In this document: in pieces, positions 44,342 to 53,322 of the stretch
Layout: every line of letters begins with the position of its first letter
Numbering within the stretch: the first letter of the stretch is position 1
Assembly (NCBI GenBank): GCA_964219345.1
Contig: CAXPPN010000049.1
Span: forward strand, 57,007-121,006
Direction: 5' to 3'
Source of the DNA: UBA3537 sp964219345
Lineage (GTDB): Bacteria > Bacteroidota > Bacteroidia > Flavobacteriales > Flavobacteriaceae
Length of the DNA stretch: 64,000 nt
Made by a program: the position numbers and the translations under genes
The notes under the pieces: model-generated
Seen by the model: the letters and a program-made list of their open reading frames with translations, nothing else
The model's database searches: none
Told to the model about the DNA's origin: nothing

Positions 44342-45271
44342 ATGAAAGAAGTAAAAATTTTCTCGCCAGGAACAGTCGCCAATGTAGGCTGTGGTTTTGA
44401 TGTTTTGGGCTTTTGTTTAGATGCAATTGGTGATGAAATGATTATTAGAAAAACGCCAAACAAAGGGGTGTATATAACAAAAATTGAAGGTGGTTATGAC
44501 CTTCCTTTCGATGTAAATGAAAATGTAGCAGGTGTTTCAGCACTTGCGCTTTATCAAGATGCTCAACCGGACTTTGGCTTTGAAATTGAAATTTTTAAAA
44601 ATATAAAACCTGGTAGTGGAATTGGGAGTAGTGCTGCAAGTGCTGCAGGAAGTGTTTTTGGGATAAACTATCTTCTTGGAAATCCATACACTAACGAAGA
44701 ACTCACAACTTTTGCAATGAAAGGAGAAGCCATTGCAAGTAAATCCGAGCATGCCGATAACATCGCTCCTGCCCTTTTTGGAGGTTTTACCCTTGTAAAA
44801 AGTAATCAACCTTTGGAAGTATTGCAAATTCCTACTCCTAAAGAATTATATGCCGTTATTGCTCATCAACAAATAGAAATTAAAACTTCTGAAGCCAGAT
44901 CTATTTTGCCGAAAGAAATCCTTCTTTCAGACGCTATAGTACAGTGGTCAAATTTGGGAAGTTTAATTCATGCATTACATACAAACGATTATTCACTTAT
45001 TGGAAGTTCATTAAAAGATGTTGTGGTTGAGCCACATAGAAGTAAATTAATTCCAAATTTTAAAGCGTTAAAAAACAGTGCATTAGATGCCAATGCCTTA
45101 GGAACATCTATTTCAGGCTCAGGTCCTTCAGTATTTAGTTTATGTAAAGGTGAAAGTGTGGCTCTTCAGGTTAAAAATACACAAAAACAGTTATTAAAAT
45201 CTACACAAATTCCATTCGAAATTTATGTTTCTAAAATAAATACTCAAGGCATTAGAATTTTAACCCAATAA
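44342..45271 (+). CDS. thrB: Homoserine kinase
   Basis: A 309-residue GHMP kinase that phosphorylates homoserine. It has the start FSPGTVANVGCGFDVLGFC, the ATP loop PGSGIGSSAASAAGSVFG and the C-terminal glycine-rich GTSISGSGPSVF. It lies between thrA and thrC with 4-bp gaps on both sides. Confidence 0.97.
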   Translation: MKEVKIFSPGTVANVGCGFDVLGFCLDAIGDEMIIRKTPNKGVYITKIEGGYDLPFDVNENVAGVSALALYQDAQPDFGFEIEIFKNIKPGSGIGSSAASAAGSVFGINYLLGNPYTNEELTTFAMKGEAIASKSEHADNIAPALFGGFTLVKSNQPLEVLQIPTPKELYAVIAHQQIEIKTSEARSILPKEILLSDAIVQWSNLGSLIHALHTNDYSLIGSSLKDVVVEPHRSKLIPNFKALKNSALDANALGTSISGSGPSVFSLCKGESVALQVKNTQKQLLKSTQIPFEIYVSKINTQGIRILTQ

Positions 45272-45275
45272 ATCT

Positions 45276-46571
45276 ATGAAATATTATAGCTTAAATAAGC
45301 AAGCACCCGATTCAAGTTTTGAAAATGCTGTACGAAAAGGATTGGCACCAGATAGAGGACTTTATTTTCCTGAGCATATAATACCTTTAAATGAAGATTT
45401 CTTTGAAAAACTTGATGAATTATCTAATTCAGAAATTGCCTTTAAAGCGATTCAACAATTTATTGGAGAAGAAATTCCAAGTGACAATTTGAGGCAAATA
45501 ATAGAAGATACATTAAATTTCGATTTCCCTATTGTAGATATTGAAGAAGGTATTTCTACTCTTGAATTGTTTCATGGACCAACAATGGCATTCAAAGATG
45601 TTGGGGCACGTTTTATGGCGCGTTGTTTAGGATATTTTAATAGAAACAATGATGCTGAAGTTACTGTTTTAGTAGCTACTTCTGGTGATACTGGAGGAGC
45701 TGTTGCTAGTGGTTTTCTTGGTGTCAAAGGCGTTCGCGTGGTTATCCTTTACCCTAGTGGAAAAGTGAGTGATGTTCAAGAAAAACAACTGACGACATTA
45801 GGACAAAACATAACCTCCTTAGAGGTTGATGGTACTTTTGATGATTGCCAAGATATGGTAAAAAAGGCCTTTTTGGATGTCGATTTGACCTCGCAATTAG
45901 AGTTAACATCAGCCAATTCAATTAATGTGGCACGTTGGTTACCACAAATGTTTTATTTTATGTTTGCCTACAAGCAATTAAAAGCATTAGATAAACCTAT
46001 TGTATTTTCTGTTCCAAGTGGTAACTTTGGAAATATTTGTGCTGGAATGGTCGCACAAAAACTTGGATTTCCAATTGAACATTTTATTGCCTCTAATAAC
46101 GCCAACAATGTTGTAACAAGGTTTTTAGAGACGAATACATATAATCCTAAACCATCAATTCAGACCATTAGTAATGCTATGGATGTTGGGAATCCAAGTA
46201 ATTTTATTCGAATTCAAGCGCTGCATGATAATGATATCAATAAATTGAAATCCAATTTATCATCTTATAGCTTTACTGATGATGAAACTAAAACCGCTTT
46301 AGAAACGATTTATTCAAATTCTGGATATATTGCAGACCCTCATGGTGCAGTTGGATATTTAGGTGCAAAAGCCCATTTAACAAACCATTCAAATTCACAA
46401 GTTGTATTTTTAGAAACTGCACATCCAACAAAATTTTTAGACGTTGTTGAAGAAGTGATTTCTGAAAAAGTAGAACTTCCTCCACAAATTCAAGCTGTAA
46501 TTGACCAACAAAAGCATGCAACTTTTGTCAAAAATTATGAGGAATTTAAATCTTTTATGTTGAAATTTTAA
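45276..46571 (+). CDS. thrC: Threonine synthase
   Basis: A 431-residue PLP enzyme that makes threonine from O-phosphohomoserine. The PLP lysine is in GPTMAFKDVGARFMAR; the serine-loop TSGDTGGAVASGF and the phosphate loop VPSGNFGNICAG are intact. The start (YYSLNKQAPDSSFENAVRKG) and length match the E. coli-type enzyme. It ends the thr operon; no terminator hairpin is evident in the 52-bp gap to gcvT, which has its own -7 box. Confidence 0.97.
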   Translation: MKYYSLNKQAPDSSFENAVRKGLAPDRGLYFPEHIIPLNEDFFEKLDELSNSEIAFKAIQQFIGEEIPSDNLRQIIEDTLNFDFPIVDIEEGISTLELFHGPTMAFKDVGARFMARCLGYFNRNNDAEVTVLVATSGDTGGAVASGFLGVKGVRVVILYPSGKVSDVQEKQLTTLGQNITSLEVDGTFDDCQDMVKKAFLDVDLTSQLELTSANSINVARWLPQMFYFMFAYKQLKALDKPIVFSVPSGNFGNICAGMVAQKLGFPIEHFIASNNANNVVTRFLETNTYNPKPSIQTISNAMDVGNPSNFIRIQALHDNDINKLKSNLSSYSFTDDETKTALETIYSNSGYIADPHGAVGYLGAKAHLTNHSNSQVVFLETAHPTKFLDVVEEVISEKVELPPQIQAVIDQQKHATFVKNYEEFKSFMLKF

Positions 46572-46596
46572 CACGAATTAAGTACAAAATTTGTGT

Positions 46597-46604
46597 AAAT
46601 TTGT
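46597..46604 (+). promoter_or_regulatory. -7 promoter box TAAATTTG (gcvT)
   Basis: An exact TAnnTTTG match 19 bp upstream of the gcvT ATG. The 52-bp gap is too short for a glycine riboswitch. Confidence 0.55.
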
Positions 46605-46623
46605 GGTCTAAATGATGTAGACC

Positions 46624-47706
46624 ATGAAACAAGTTGCACTTTCACACATACACCAAACTTTGGGTGCAAAAATGATCCCTTTTGCAGGATACAACATGCC
46701 TGTACAATACGAAGGTGTAAATATCGAGCACGAAACTGTTCGAAAAGGTGTTGGAGTCTTTGATGTCTCACATATGGGAGAATTTTTGATTGAAGGACCA
46801 AATGCTTTGGATTTAATACAATCTGTATGTTCAAATGACGCCTCTGTACTCACTATTGGAAAAGCACAATACAGTTGTATACCAAATGCAGTAGGAGGAA
46901 TTGTAGACGACCTCATTATTTATCGTATAAAAGAAGAAACTTATCTTTTGGTGGTTAATGCCAGTAACATTGAAAAAGACTGGAATTGGATCAACTCAAA
47001 AAATCATATGGGCGCAATAATGAAAAATATTAGTGATGATTATTCGCTTTTGGCAATTCAAGGTCCAAAAGCTGTAGAAGCTATGCAGTCATTGAGTAGC
47101 GTAGATTTATCATCCATTAAATTTTACAATTTTGAGATTGCAGATTTTGCAGGAATCGACCATGTCATTATCTCAGCAACAGGGTATACAGGTAGTGGAG
47201 GATTTGAAATTTATTGTAAAAATTCTGAAGTAGAACATATATGGAATAAAGTCTTTGAAGCTAGAAAAAATTTTGGAATTAAACCCATAGGATTAGCAGC
47301 AAGAGATACTCTTCGTTTAGAAATGGGCTATTGTTTATATGGCAATGATATTGATGACACCACATCGCCTATTGAAGCAGGATTGGGCTGGATTACAAAA
47401 TTCAATAAAGTGTTTACAAATCATGAAGCCCTTCTAAAGCAAAAAGAACATGGTGTGGAAAGAAAATTGGTTGGTTTTGAGCTTAATGAGCGTGGTATTC
47501 CTCGAAAGGATTACCCAATTTTAGATGCAAATGGAAATGCTATTGGAACAGTAACCTCTGGAACAATGGCGCCGTCTGTTGGCAAAGGTATAGGAATGGG
47601 TTATGTATCCATTGCATTTTCAAAAGTTGGAAGTGAAATTTTTATTCAAATTAGAAAAAAAACCATTCCTGCAACAGTAGTGAAACTTCCATTTTATAAA
47701 GGCTAA
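46624..47706 (+). CDS. gcvT: Glycine cleavage system T protein (aminomethyltransferase)
   Basis: A 360-residue folate enzyme that moves the aminomethyl carbon from lipoyl-H protein to THF. Seen are the N-terminal MIPFAGYNMPVQYEG, the folate site region GVFDVSHMGEFLIEGP and the catalytic ATGYTGSGGFEIYC with the following RDTLRLEMGYCLYGND. GcvH and GcvP are not in this window. It precedes an RmlD-like gene by 17 bp. Confidence 0.96.
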   Translation: MKQVALSHIHQTLGAKMIPFAGYNMPVQYEGVNIEHETVRKGVGVFDVSHMGEFLIEGPNALDLIQSVCSNDASVLTIGKAQYSCIPNAVGGIVDDLIIYRIKEETYLLVVNASNIEKDWNWINSKNHMGAIMKNISDDYSLLAIQGPKAVEAMQSLSSVDLSSIKFYNFEIADFAGIDHVIISATGYTGSGGFEIYCKNSEVEHIWNKVFEARKNFGIKPIGLAARDTLRLEMGYCLYGNDIDDTTSPIEAGLGWITKFNKVFTNHEALLKQKEHGVERKLVGFELNERGIPRKDYPILDANGNAIGTVTSGTMAPSVGKGIGMGYVSIAFSKVGSEIFIQIRKKTIPATVVKLPFYKG

Positions 47707-47723
47707 TTTTTTAATATTTTAAA

Positions 47724-48557
47724 ATGACACAGCAAAAGCATCGTATATTGATTTTAGGTGCGAGTGGCTTTTTAGGAAATTCCATTTACAAAGAATTATC
47801 TTCTTACTTCAAAACGTTTGGAACATATCACACTCCAAAAACTGAATTTGAAAACAACCATCATTTTTTTGAATATAACTTTGAAGAAGATGATATTGTT
47901 GAGTTACTTTCTGCTTTAAAACCTACAATTATTATTTCGGCTTTGAGAGGAACATTTCCTTCGCAATTATTGGCGCACAGACATATATATCAGTACTTAA
48001 AACAACAAGAAAATAGTAAAATCATATTTTTATCATCTGCCAATGTTTTTGATGCATACAGCAAATACCCTAGCTATGAAACTGATACTACCCTAAGCAA
48101 TAGTGTTTATGGCCATTTCAAAATTCGTGTAGAACAACAGCTTTTAAAGTTGCATAAACGTCAGGTAGCAATTATTAGATTGCCTATGGTTTTTGGGACA
48201 CAATCTCCACGTGTGAACGAAATTAAATTACTACACCAAGTCAATGAACCCATAGAACTTTTCCCTAATTTAATTATGAATGTAAGCACCGATAATAGAG
48301 TGGTCCAACAGTTGCATTATATCATCAACCGAAGCAAAAATGGTGTGTTTCATTGTGGAAGCAATGATTTAGTACATCACGATGATTTTATCAAAGATTT
48401 AGTTCGCCAATTAGGATTGAATCAACCTAAATTCAAATATGTGTATACCACTAATGAAGAACGTTATTTGGCGGTTTTACCCAAGTATAATAAACTTCCT
48501 AAACATCTTTTGTTTGAGAGCACATCCGTTTTTTCTGATATTATTAAAACGTTTTAG
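47724..48557 (+). CDS. NAD(P)-binding RmlD-like reductase/epimerase
   Basis: A 277-residue extended short-chain dehydrogenase. The cofactor motif LILGASGFLGNSI lies at about 9-21, and the SDR Tyr-Lys pair at YGHFKIRVEQQLLK. The fold matches RmlD_sub_bind (dTDP-4-dehydrorhamnose reductase-like) proteins, but no sugar-nucleotide genes are adjacent, so the substrate is not known. It shares the transcript with gcvT by position. Confidence 0.78.
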   Translation: MTQQKHRILILGASGFLGNSIYKELSSYFKTFGTYHTPKTEFENNHHFFEYNFEEDDIVELLSALKPTIIISALRGTFPSQLLAHRHIYQYLKQQENSKIIFLSSANVFDAYSKYPSYETDTTLSNSVYGHFKIRVEQQLLKLHKRQVAIIRLPMVFGTQSPRVNEIKLLHQVNEPIELFPNLIMNVSTDNRVVQQLHYIINRSKNGVFHCGSNDLVHHDDFIKDLVRQLGLNQPKFKYVYTTNEERYLAVLPKYNKLPKHLLFESTSVFSDIIKTF

Positions 48558-48590
48558 ATACACATTATTTGTATATATGATAAGCATTCA

Positions 48591-48598
48591 TATTTTTG
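48591..48598 (+). promoter_or_regulatory. -7 promoter box TATTTTTG (yebC)
   Basis: An exact TAnnTTTG match, 24 bp upstream of the yebC ATG. Confidence 0.6.
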
Positions 48599-48622
48599 TT
48601 AAATAATTAATTTTTAATATTT

Positions 48623-49336
48623 ATGGGAAGAGCATTTGAATTTCGTAAAGCTAGAAAAATGAAGCGTTGGTCTGCGATGAGTAAGGCCTTTACACGAATC
48701 GGTAAGGATATTGTGATGGCAGTCAAAGAAGGTGGTCCAGATCCTGACAGTAATTCTAGATTGCGAGCAGTAATTCAAAATGCGAAATCGGTCAATATGC
48801 CAAAAGACAATATTGAACGTGCCATAAAACGCGCGAGTGATAAAAATCAAGGCGATTATAAAGAAGTACTATTTGAAGGCTATGCGCCACATGGCATTGC
48901 AATTTTAGTAGAAACTGCAACAGATAATAACACTCGAACGGTGGCCAATGTAAGAAGTTATTTCAATAAATGTGATGGCAATTTAGGGACTTCGGGTTCT
49001 GTTGTATTTATGTTCGATCATACTTGTAATTTTAGAATTAATTCAGAGGGTTTGGATGCAGAAGAAATTGAACTTGATTTTATAGATTATGGTGCAGAAG
49101 AGGTATTTTCTGACGAAGATGGGATTTTAATTTATGCTCCTTTTGAATGTTTTGGGGCTATTCAGTCTGAATTAGAATCTAGAAATATTGAAATACTTTC
49201 TTCTGGGTTTGAGCGAATTCCTCAAGTTACAAAACCACTCAGTACAGATCAAATTGCTGATGTTGAAAAATTATTAGAAAAACTTGAAGAAGATGATGAC
49301 GTTCAAAACGTCTATCATACAATGGATATTTCTTAG
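48623..49336 (+). CDS. yebC: YebC/PmpR family protein
   Basis: A 237-residue YebC/TACO1 family protein. The N-terminal signature MGRAFEFRKARKMKRWSAMS and VKEGGPDPDSNSRLRAVIQNAK are typical, followed by KDNIERAIKRAS and the acidic C-terminal domain. Members have been described as transcription regulators and, more recently, as helpers of translation through proline-rich stretches. It overlaps the convergent acyltransferase gene by 4 bp. Confidence 0.95.
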   Translation: MGRAFEFRKARKMKRWSAMSKAFTRIGKDIVMAVKEGGPDPDSNSRLRAVIQNAKSVNMPKDNIERAIKRASDKNQGDYKEVLFEGYAPHGIAILVETATDNNTRTVANVRSYFNKCDGNLGTSGSVVFMFDHTCNFRINSEGLDAEEIELDFIDYGAEEVFSDEDGILIYAPFECFGAIQSELESRNIEILSSGFERIPQVTKPLSTDQIADVEKLLEKLEEDDDVQNVYHTMDIS

Positions 49337-49878
49337 GAATATTCAGGAATTTTACCTTCTACCCCATCATAAAAAGCTCGCATAAACTTAAAATCGGCTT
49401 CAACATCATCTGTTGGGTAAAAAGGTTCTGAAAATTTATTTTCTTTATTTTTAAAGTCAAGAGTAAACATTAAAATTGGAACGTTTGCTTTTTTGGCGAT
49501 ATAATAAAAGCCTGTTTTCCAAGCGTCTACTTTTTTTCTTGTACCTTCTGGTGCAATTGCCATTCGAAATTCTTTTTTTTCATTAAAAAGTCTCGCTATA
49601 GCATCAACCTGCTTTTCATTAGCTTTTCGGACTACTGGGGCACCACCAAGACTTCTGAAAAGCCAACCTGTCAAGGGATTGAAAAGTGCCTTTTTTCCAA
49701 TAAAATTTGCATGAATTCCCAAAACACCCCTAAGAAGTAAACCGACATAAAAATCATGCCAACTGGTGTGTGGTACGGCAATTATAACCGCTTTTTTTAC
49801 ACTATCGAAGTCGTTAAATCCTGTTGCCTTCCAACCTAAAATTTTTTGATAAATAAATTTAGAAATATATTTTATCAT
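49333..49878 (-). CDS. PlsC-like 1-acylglycerol-3-phosphate acyltransferase family protein
   Basis: A 181-residue acyltransferase of the LPLAT superfamily. The catalytic HX4D motif is HTSWHD at about 37-42, and the acceptor motif is APEGTRKK. It is shorter than PlsC (about 240) and lacks clear membrane helices at the N-terminus. It starts at the last base of the kdnB-like gene, so it belongs to the kdsB-kdnB transcript; that suggests a role in lipid A or envelope lipid assembly, which is inference. Confidence 0.85.
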   Translation of the reverse strand: MIKYISKFIYQKILGWKATGFNDFDSVKKAVIIAVPHTSWHDFYVGLLLRGVLGIHANFIGKKALFNPLTGWLFRSLGGAPVVRKANEKQVDAIARLFNEKKEFRMAIAPEGTRKKVDAWKTGFYYIAKKANVPILMFTLDFKNKENKFSEPFYPTDDVEADFKFMRAFYDGVEGKIPEYS

Positions 49879-50957
49879 TACATTTTTGAGTAAAGCTTCT
49901 CTAGCTTGGATCTAGTTATTACTGATTTCCAATGATTACCAATTGCATTTTCCCAAAGCGGAGTAAGACTCAGCGCAACATCGATCATAGCATCCATTTG
50001 TTTTTGAGTCAATGATTTGCATACATCTTTAGGAAGAGTAATATTCTGCTTTTTCATCATGGACTTAAAAATTGCAACATCCTTTGGATAAAACTCCTCT
50101 AAATGATGAAAAACAATACAGTTTCCAACGCCGTGTTTAATCCCTAAAACAAAAGACAACCCATAACTCATCGCATGAGCAACTCCAACTTGTGAATAAG
50201 CAATACTCATTCCTCCGTGCCAAGAGGCCATCATGAGTTTATCTTGCATTTCCTCAAAGCTATCATTTCCCAAAAATACCTCATGACATAACTCGTATGC
50301 CATTTCTCCATAAGATTTACTGAATGTATTGATGAAGTTTCCATTTAAGGATTCTACACAATGAATAAAACAATCCATTCCTGTATAAAACCATTGATTC
50401 TTTTCAACGCCATCTGTTAATTCAGGATCTAAAATTACTTGATCAAAAGGAGTAAAATCACTATTTAAACCTAATTTTAATTTTGATCCACACAAAATTG
50501 CTGTTCTTGATACTTCTGCGCCTGTTCCTGAAATCGTTGGTATTCCTACATGATATACACCAGGGGTTTTTAAGAGATCCCAACCTTGATATTCCTCACT
50601 CGAACCGTTGTTGGTAAGCATTACTGAAACAGCCTTTGCTAAATCCATAACACTACCACCACCAATCCCTATGATTCCAGATGGAAGTGCTTTTGTTTTT
50701 AAAATAATATCTTCAACTAACACATCAACTTGCGTTGTTTTGGGCTCTTCTGCTGATGAAATAAAAATAATATAATCATCATATAGTAGAGAAATTCTTG
50801 AAATGAGATTTGGATTATTTTCAAAAACATCATCTATAAAATAAATAAAGGGTGCACGTTCGTTTTGACGCTTTGGTTCAACAATTTCATTTAATTGATT
50901 AAAACTACCGCGGCCGAATACCACTTTAGATACCATTGGAAAATTCTTAAAACTCAT
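49878..50957 (-). CDS. kdnB: Iron-type alcohol dehydrogenase, probable KdnB (Kdo 8-oxidase)
   Basis: A 359-residue group III iron-dependent dehydrogenase. The NAD motif is GIGGGSVMDLAKAVS, the metal ligands are in MDCFIHCVESL and HAMSYGLSFVLGIKHGVGN. Its direct neighbour kdsB (5 bp upstream) points to KdnB, which in Shewanella oxidises the C8 hydroxyl of Kdo on the way to 8-amino-Kdo. The aminotransferase partner KdnA is not in the window. Other alcohol dehydrogenases of this fold are the alternative if the neighbourhood is misleading. Confidence 0.75.
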   Translation of the reverse strand: MSFKNFPMVSKVVFGRGSFNQLNEIVEPKRQNERAPFIYFIDDVFENNPNLISRISLLYDDYIIFISSAEEPKTTQVDVLVEDIILKTKALPSGIIGIGGGSVMDLAKAVSVMLTNNGSSEEYQGWDLLKTPGVYHVGIPTISGTGAEVSRTAILCGSKLKLGLNSDFTPFDQVILDPELTDGVEKNQWFYTGMDCFIHCVESLNGNFINTFSKSYGEMAYELCHEVFLGNDSFEEMQDKLMMASWHGGMSIAYSQVGVAHAMSYGLSFVLGIKHGVGNCIVFHHLEEFYPKDVAIFKSMMKKQNITLPKDVCKSLTQKQMDAMIDVALSLTPLWENAIGNHWKSVITRSKLEKLYSKM

Positions 50958-50962
50958 ATTTA

Positions 50963-51721
50963 TTAGATTTGGGGTGAATTATGATCAAGCCATAAGGCTT
51001 TTGCTTTAGCTAAATCTTCTGGAGTATCAATTTCTATGCCTTGTATTGTTGTTTCCACCATTTTAATTTTTTTACCATGCTCCAAAAAACGAATGCATTC
51101 GATTTTTTCAGAAGCTTCGAGCTGTTGAATAGATAGTTTGGTAAATTCTAATAATGGAGCCTTTCGAAAAGCATAAACTCCTTTGTGTTTAAAGTATTGT
51201 GTTTCAACTGTAGAATCCCTGTGAAAAGGAATTGGACTTCTAGAAAAGTATAGTGCAAAATTATCCTTGTCCGTAATAACTTTGACACAATTTGGGTTAT
51301 TTATTTCATCTTGATCTTTAATCTTTACCATCAATGAAGCAAGGTCAATGTCTTTGTTGATATCCTCCTTAAAAACATTCAATAATTTTGATAAACTGTC
51401 TTTTTCTGTAAAAGGCTCATCACCTTGAACATTAACAACAATATCACAATCTATTGAAGCTACTGCTTCTGCAATGCGGTCACTCCCCGATTCATGTGCA
51501 TTAACACTCATCAGTACTTCCCCACCTTTGTTTTTAATTTCATCAAAAATAATTTGACTGTCGGTTACAACATAAACGCTATCGAAAAGACCGGTATTTA
51601 CAGTGGCTTGATAAGTTCTGTAAATCACGGTTTCTCCACCTAAATTTTGCATAAGCTTGGCAGGAAAACGACTTGCACCATAGCGTGCAGGAATCATTGC
51701 AATAATCTTTGTCTTTGTCAT
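50963..51721 (-). CDS. kdsB: CMP-Kdo synthetase
   Basis: A 252-residue cytidylyltransferase that activates Kdo (or 8-amino-Kdo) as the CMP sugar for lipid A core assembly. The CTP motif MIPARYGASRFPAKL lies at 10-24; VNVQGDEPF and the C-terminal GIEIDTPEDLAKA are family signatures. It is the first gene of a unit with the kdnB-like dehydrogenase and a PlsC-like acyltransferase. Confidence 0.95.
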   Translation of the reverse strand: MTKTKIIAMIPARYGASRFPAKLMQNLGGETVIYRTYQATVNTGLFDSVYVVTDSQIIFDEIKNKGGEVLMSVNAHESGSDRIAEAVASIDCDIVVNVQGDEPFTEKDSLSKLLNVFKEDINKDIDLASLMVKIKDQDEINNPNCVKVITDKDNFALYFSRSPIPFHRDSTVETQYFKHKGVYAFRKAPLLEFTKLSIQQLEASEKIECIRFLEHGKKIKMVETTIQGIEIDTPEDLAKAKALWLDHNSPQI

Positions 51722-51782
51722 AATAAAGCGGAGTAAAATTACAGTTTTTTTTATAAGTAATATTTAAAGAATAGTTAATAGT

Positions 51783-53207
51783 TTAAGATTCAAAAAAATC
51801 ATCGTTAAATCCTATTAAAAACAAGGTTTCTTTGGCCCTTGTAAGTGCGGTATACAACCATCGTAAATAATCCATATCTATACCATTGGGCAAGTAAGGT
51901 TGCTCAACAAAAACGGTATTCCATTGCCCTCCTTGAGATTTATGACAGGTAATAGCATAAGAGAATTTCACTTGAAGCGCATTGAGATATTTATTCTTTT
52001 TTACTGCCAAAAACTTTTTGTAACCCGAGGATTCATTTTCATAATCTTTGAGCACTTCCTGATATAAATCATTAGCTTGTTCGTAGGGTAAAGATGGGGT
52101 TTCCAAATTAATGGTATCTAACATAAGAACCGTTTCAAATGGTTTCATATTTGGATAATCTACGAGTCGTATTTTAACTTCAGCAAATCTAAAACCATAT
52201 AATTCTTTAATGCTAAACAACTCTAACACTTCAATAATATCACCATTGGCAATAAATCCCGCTTCACTTGTGGGCTTTAACCAAAAATAATTGTTACGAA
52301 CAATCATTAAAAAATCTCCAGGAGTGAGTTCATGTTCATTAAAAAGAATCCTAGATCTTATCTGTTGATTATAAGCGTTTGCACGTTTGTTCGAGCGAAC
52401 AATAAAAGCAGTATCCTCAGTACCTCTAGAAGCATAAGATTCACTTAATGCATTTTGAATATCATTACCGTCTTGAAGACGAATAATATCCTTAAAACCA
52501 TCTATATTAAACTTAAAATGTTCAAAAAATTGATTTGAAATAGATTCACGAAGCATTGTAGCGTTGAATAATATGCCTGAGTCTTGAGCTTGTCGCACAA
52601 CTTCATCAAGCTCTATTTCTTGAGCAAGTTTGTCATAATTTAGTTCTAGCCTACTTGCATCCAAAGCCGGACTAATATCTAGACTTACAGGTGGCAACTG
52701 AGCTGTATCACCCATCAAAAGAAGTTTACATTGATGACCAGAACATACAAATTGAATCAAATCGTCTAGTAAAGCTCCACTTCCAAATAGGCCGCCTTGG
52801 TTGGAATGGTCGGAAATCATTGAGGCTTCATCAACAATGAATAGCGTGTTTTTGTGTTTATTGGGTGCCAAAACAAAGGATATTTTTCCATTTTTTGCAG
52901 TTCTAGGCATGTATATTTTTTTATGAATTGTGTAGGCCTGTGTTGAGGCGTACCCAGTGATGACTTTTGCTGCTCTACCTGTTGGTGCAAGAAGCATGGC
53001 ACTTTTTTTGGCTTTCCAAATATTTTTTACAATCGTACCAATAATTGTTGTTTTTCCAGTACCTGCATATCCTTTCAGCAAAAAAATATTTTGTTTTGAC
53101 GGGGAAGTAATAAAACTTGCAAGTTGTTGTAAACCAGCATCTTGCTTTAGTGTTGGTTCAAAAGGAAAACCCAATTTAAGTAGTTTATAAAATTCTGATG
53201 CGGTCAT
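51783..53207 (-). CDS. RecD-like ATP-dependent DNA helicase
   Basis: A 474-residue superfamily 1B helicase. Walker A is GYAGTGKTT (47-55), motif II DEASMIS, motif III LLMGDTAQLPPV, and a C-terminal UvrD_C_2-type motif FSYAITCHKSQGGQWNTVFV. It lacks the long N-terminal region of RecD2. Stand-alone helicases of this kind (Dda/RecD-like) occur widely in Bacteroidetes; a DNA-repair or replication role is inferred. It has its own -7 box and diverges from a small membrane protein gene. Confidence 0.88.
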   Translation of the reverse strand: MTASEFYKLLKLGFPFEPTLKQDAGLQQLASFITSPSKQNIFLLKGYAGTGKTTIIGTIVKNIWKAKKSAMLLAPTGRAAKVITGYASTQAYTIHKKIYMPRTAKNGKISFVLAPNKHKNTLFIVDEASMISDHSNQGGLFGSGALLDDLIQFVCSGHQCKLLLMGDTAQLPPVSLDISPALDASRLELNYDKLAQEIELDEVVRQAQDSGILFNATMLRESISNQFFEHFKFNIDGFKDIIRLQDGNDIQNALSESYASRGTEDTAFIVRSNKRANAYNQQIRSRILFNEHELTPGDFLMIVRNNYFWLKPTSEAGFIANGDIIEVLELFSIKELYGFRFAEVKIRLVDYPNMKPFETVLMLDTINLETPSLPYEQANDLYQEVLKDYENESSGYKKFLAVKKNKYLNALQVKFSYAITCHKSQGGQWNTVFVEQPYLPNGIDMDYLRWLYTALTRAKETLFLIGFNDDFFES

Positions 53208-53232
53208 AAAATCGGGTCAACATAGTTCTGTT

Positions 53233-53240
53233 CAAATATA
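53233..53240 (-). promoter_or_regulatory. -7 promoter box TATATTTG (RecD-like helicase)
   Basis: An exact TAnnTTTG match on the minus strand, 25 bp upstream of the helicase ATG. Confidence 0.6.
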
Positions 53241-53286
53241 AGAATGATTTTTGCGTGCTTTCACTTTATTGAATAAAAAAAAATTG

Positions 53287-53294
53287 TAGATTTG
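53287..53294 (+). promoter_or_regulatory. -7 promoter box TAGATTTG (53323 gene)
   Basis: An exact TAnnTTTG match 28 bp upstream of the ATG at 53323. Confidence 0.6.
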
Positions 53295-53322
53295 CTTATT
53301 CTGAATTTAATTTAACAAAACC

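Noticed and set aside
46572..46623. Possible glycine riboswitch before gcvT
   Set aside because: The gap is only 52 bp and shows no riboswitch-like paired elements; a -7 box takes up most of it.
51783..53207. RecD-like helicase as a phage gene
   Set aside because: Composition and neighbours are chromosomal, and no other phage genes are present.
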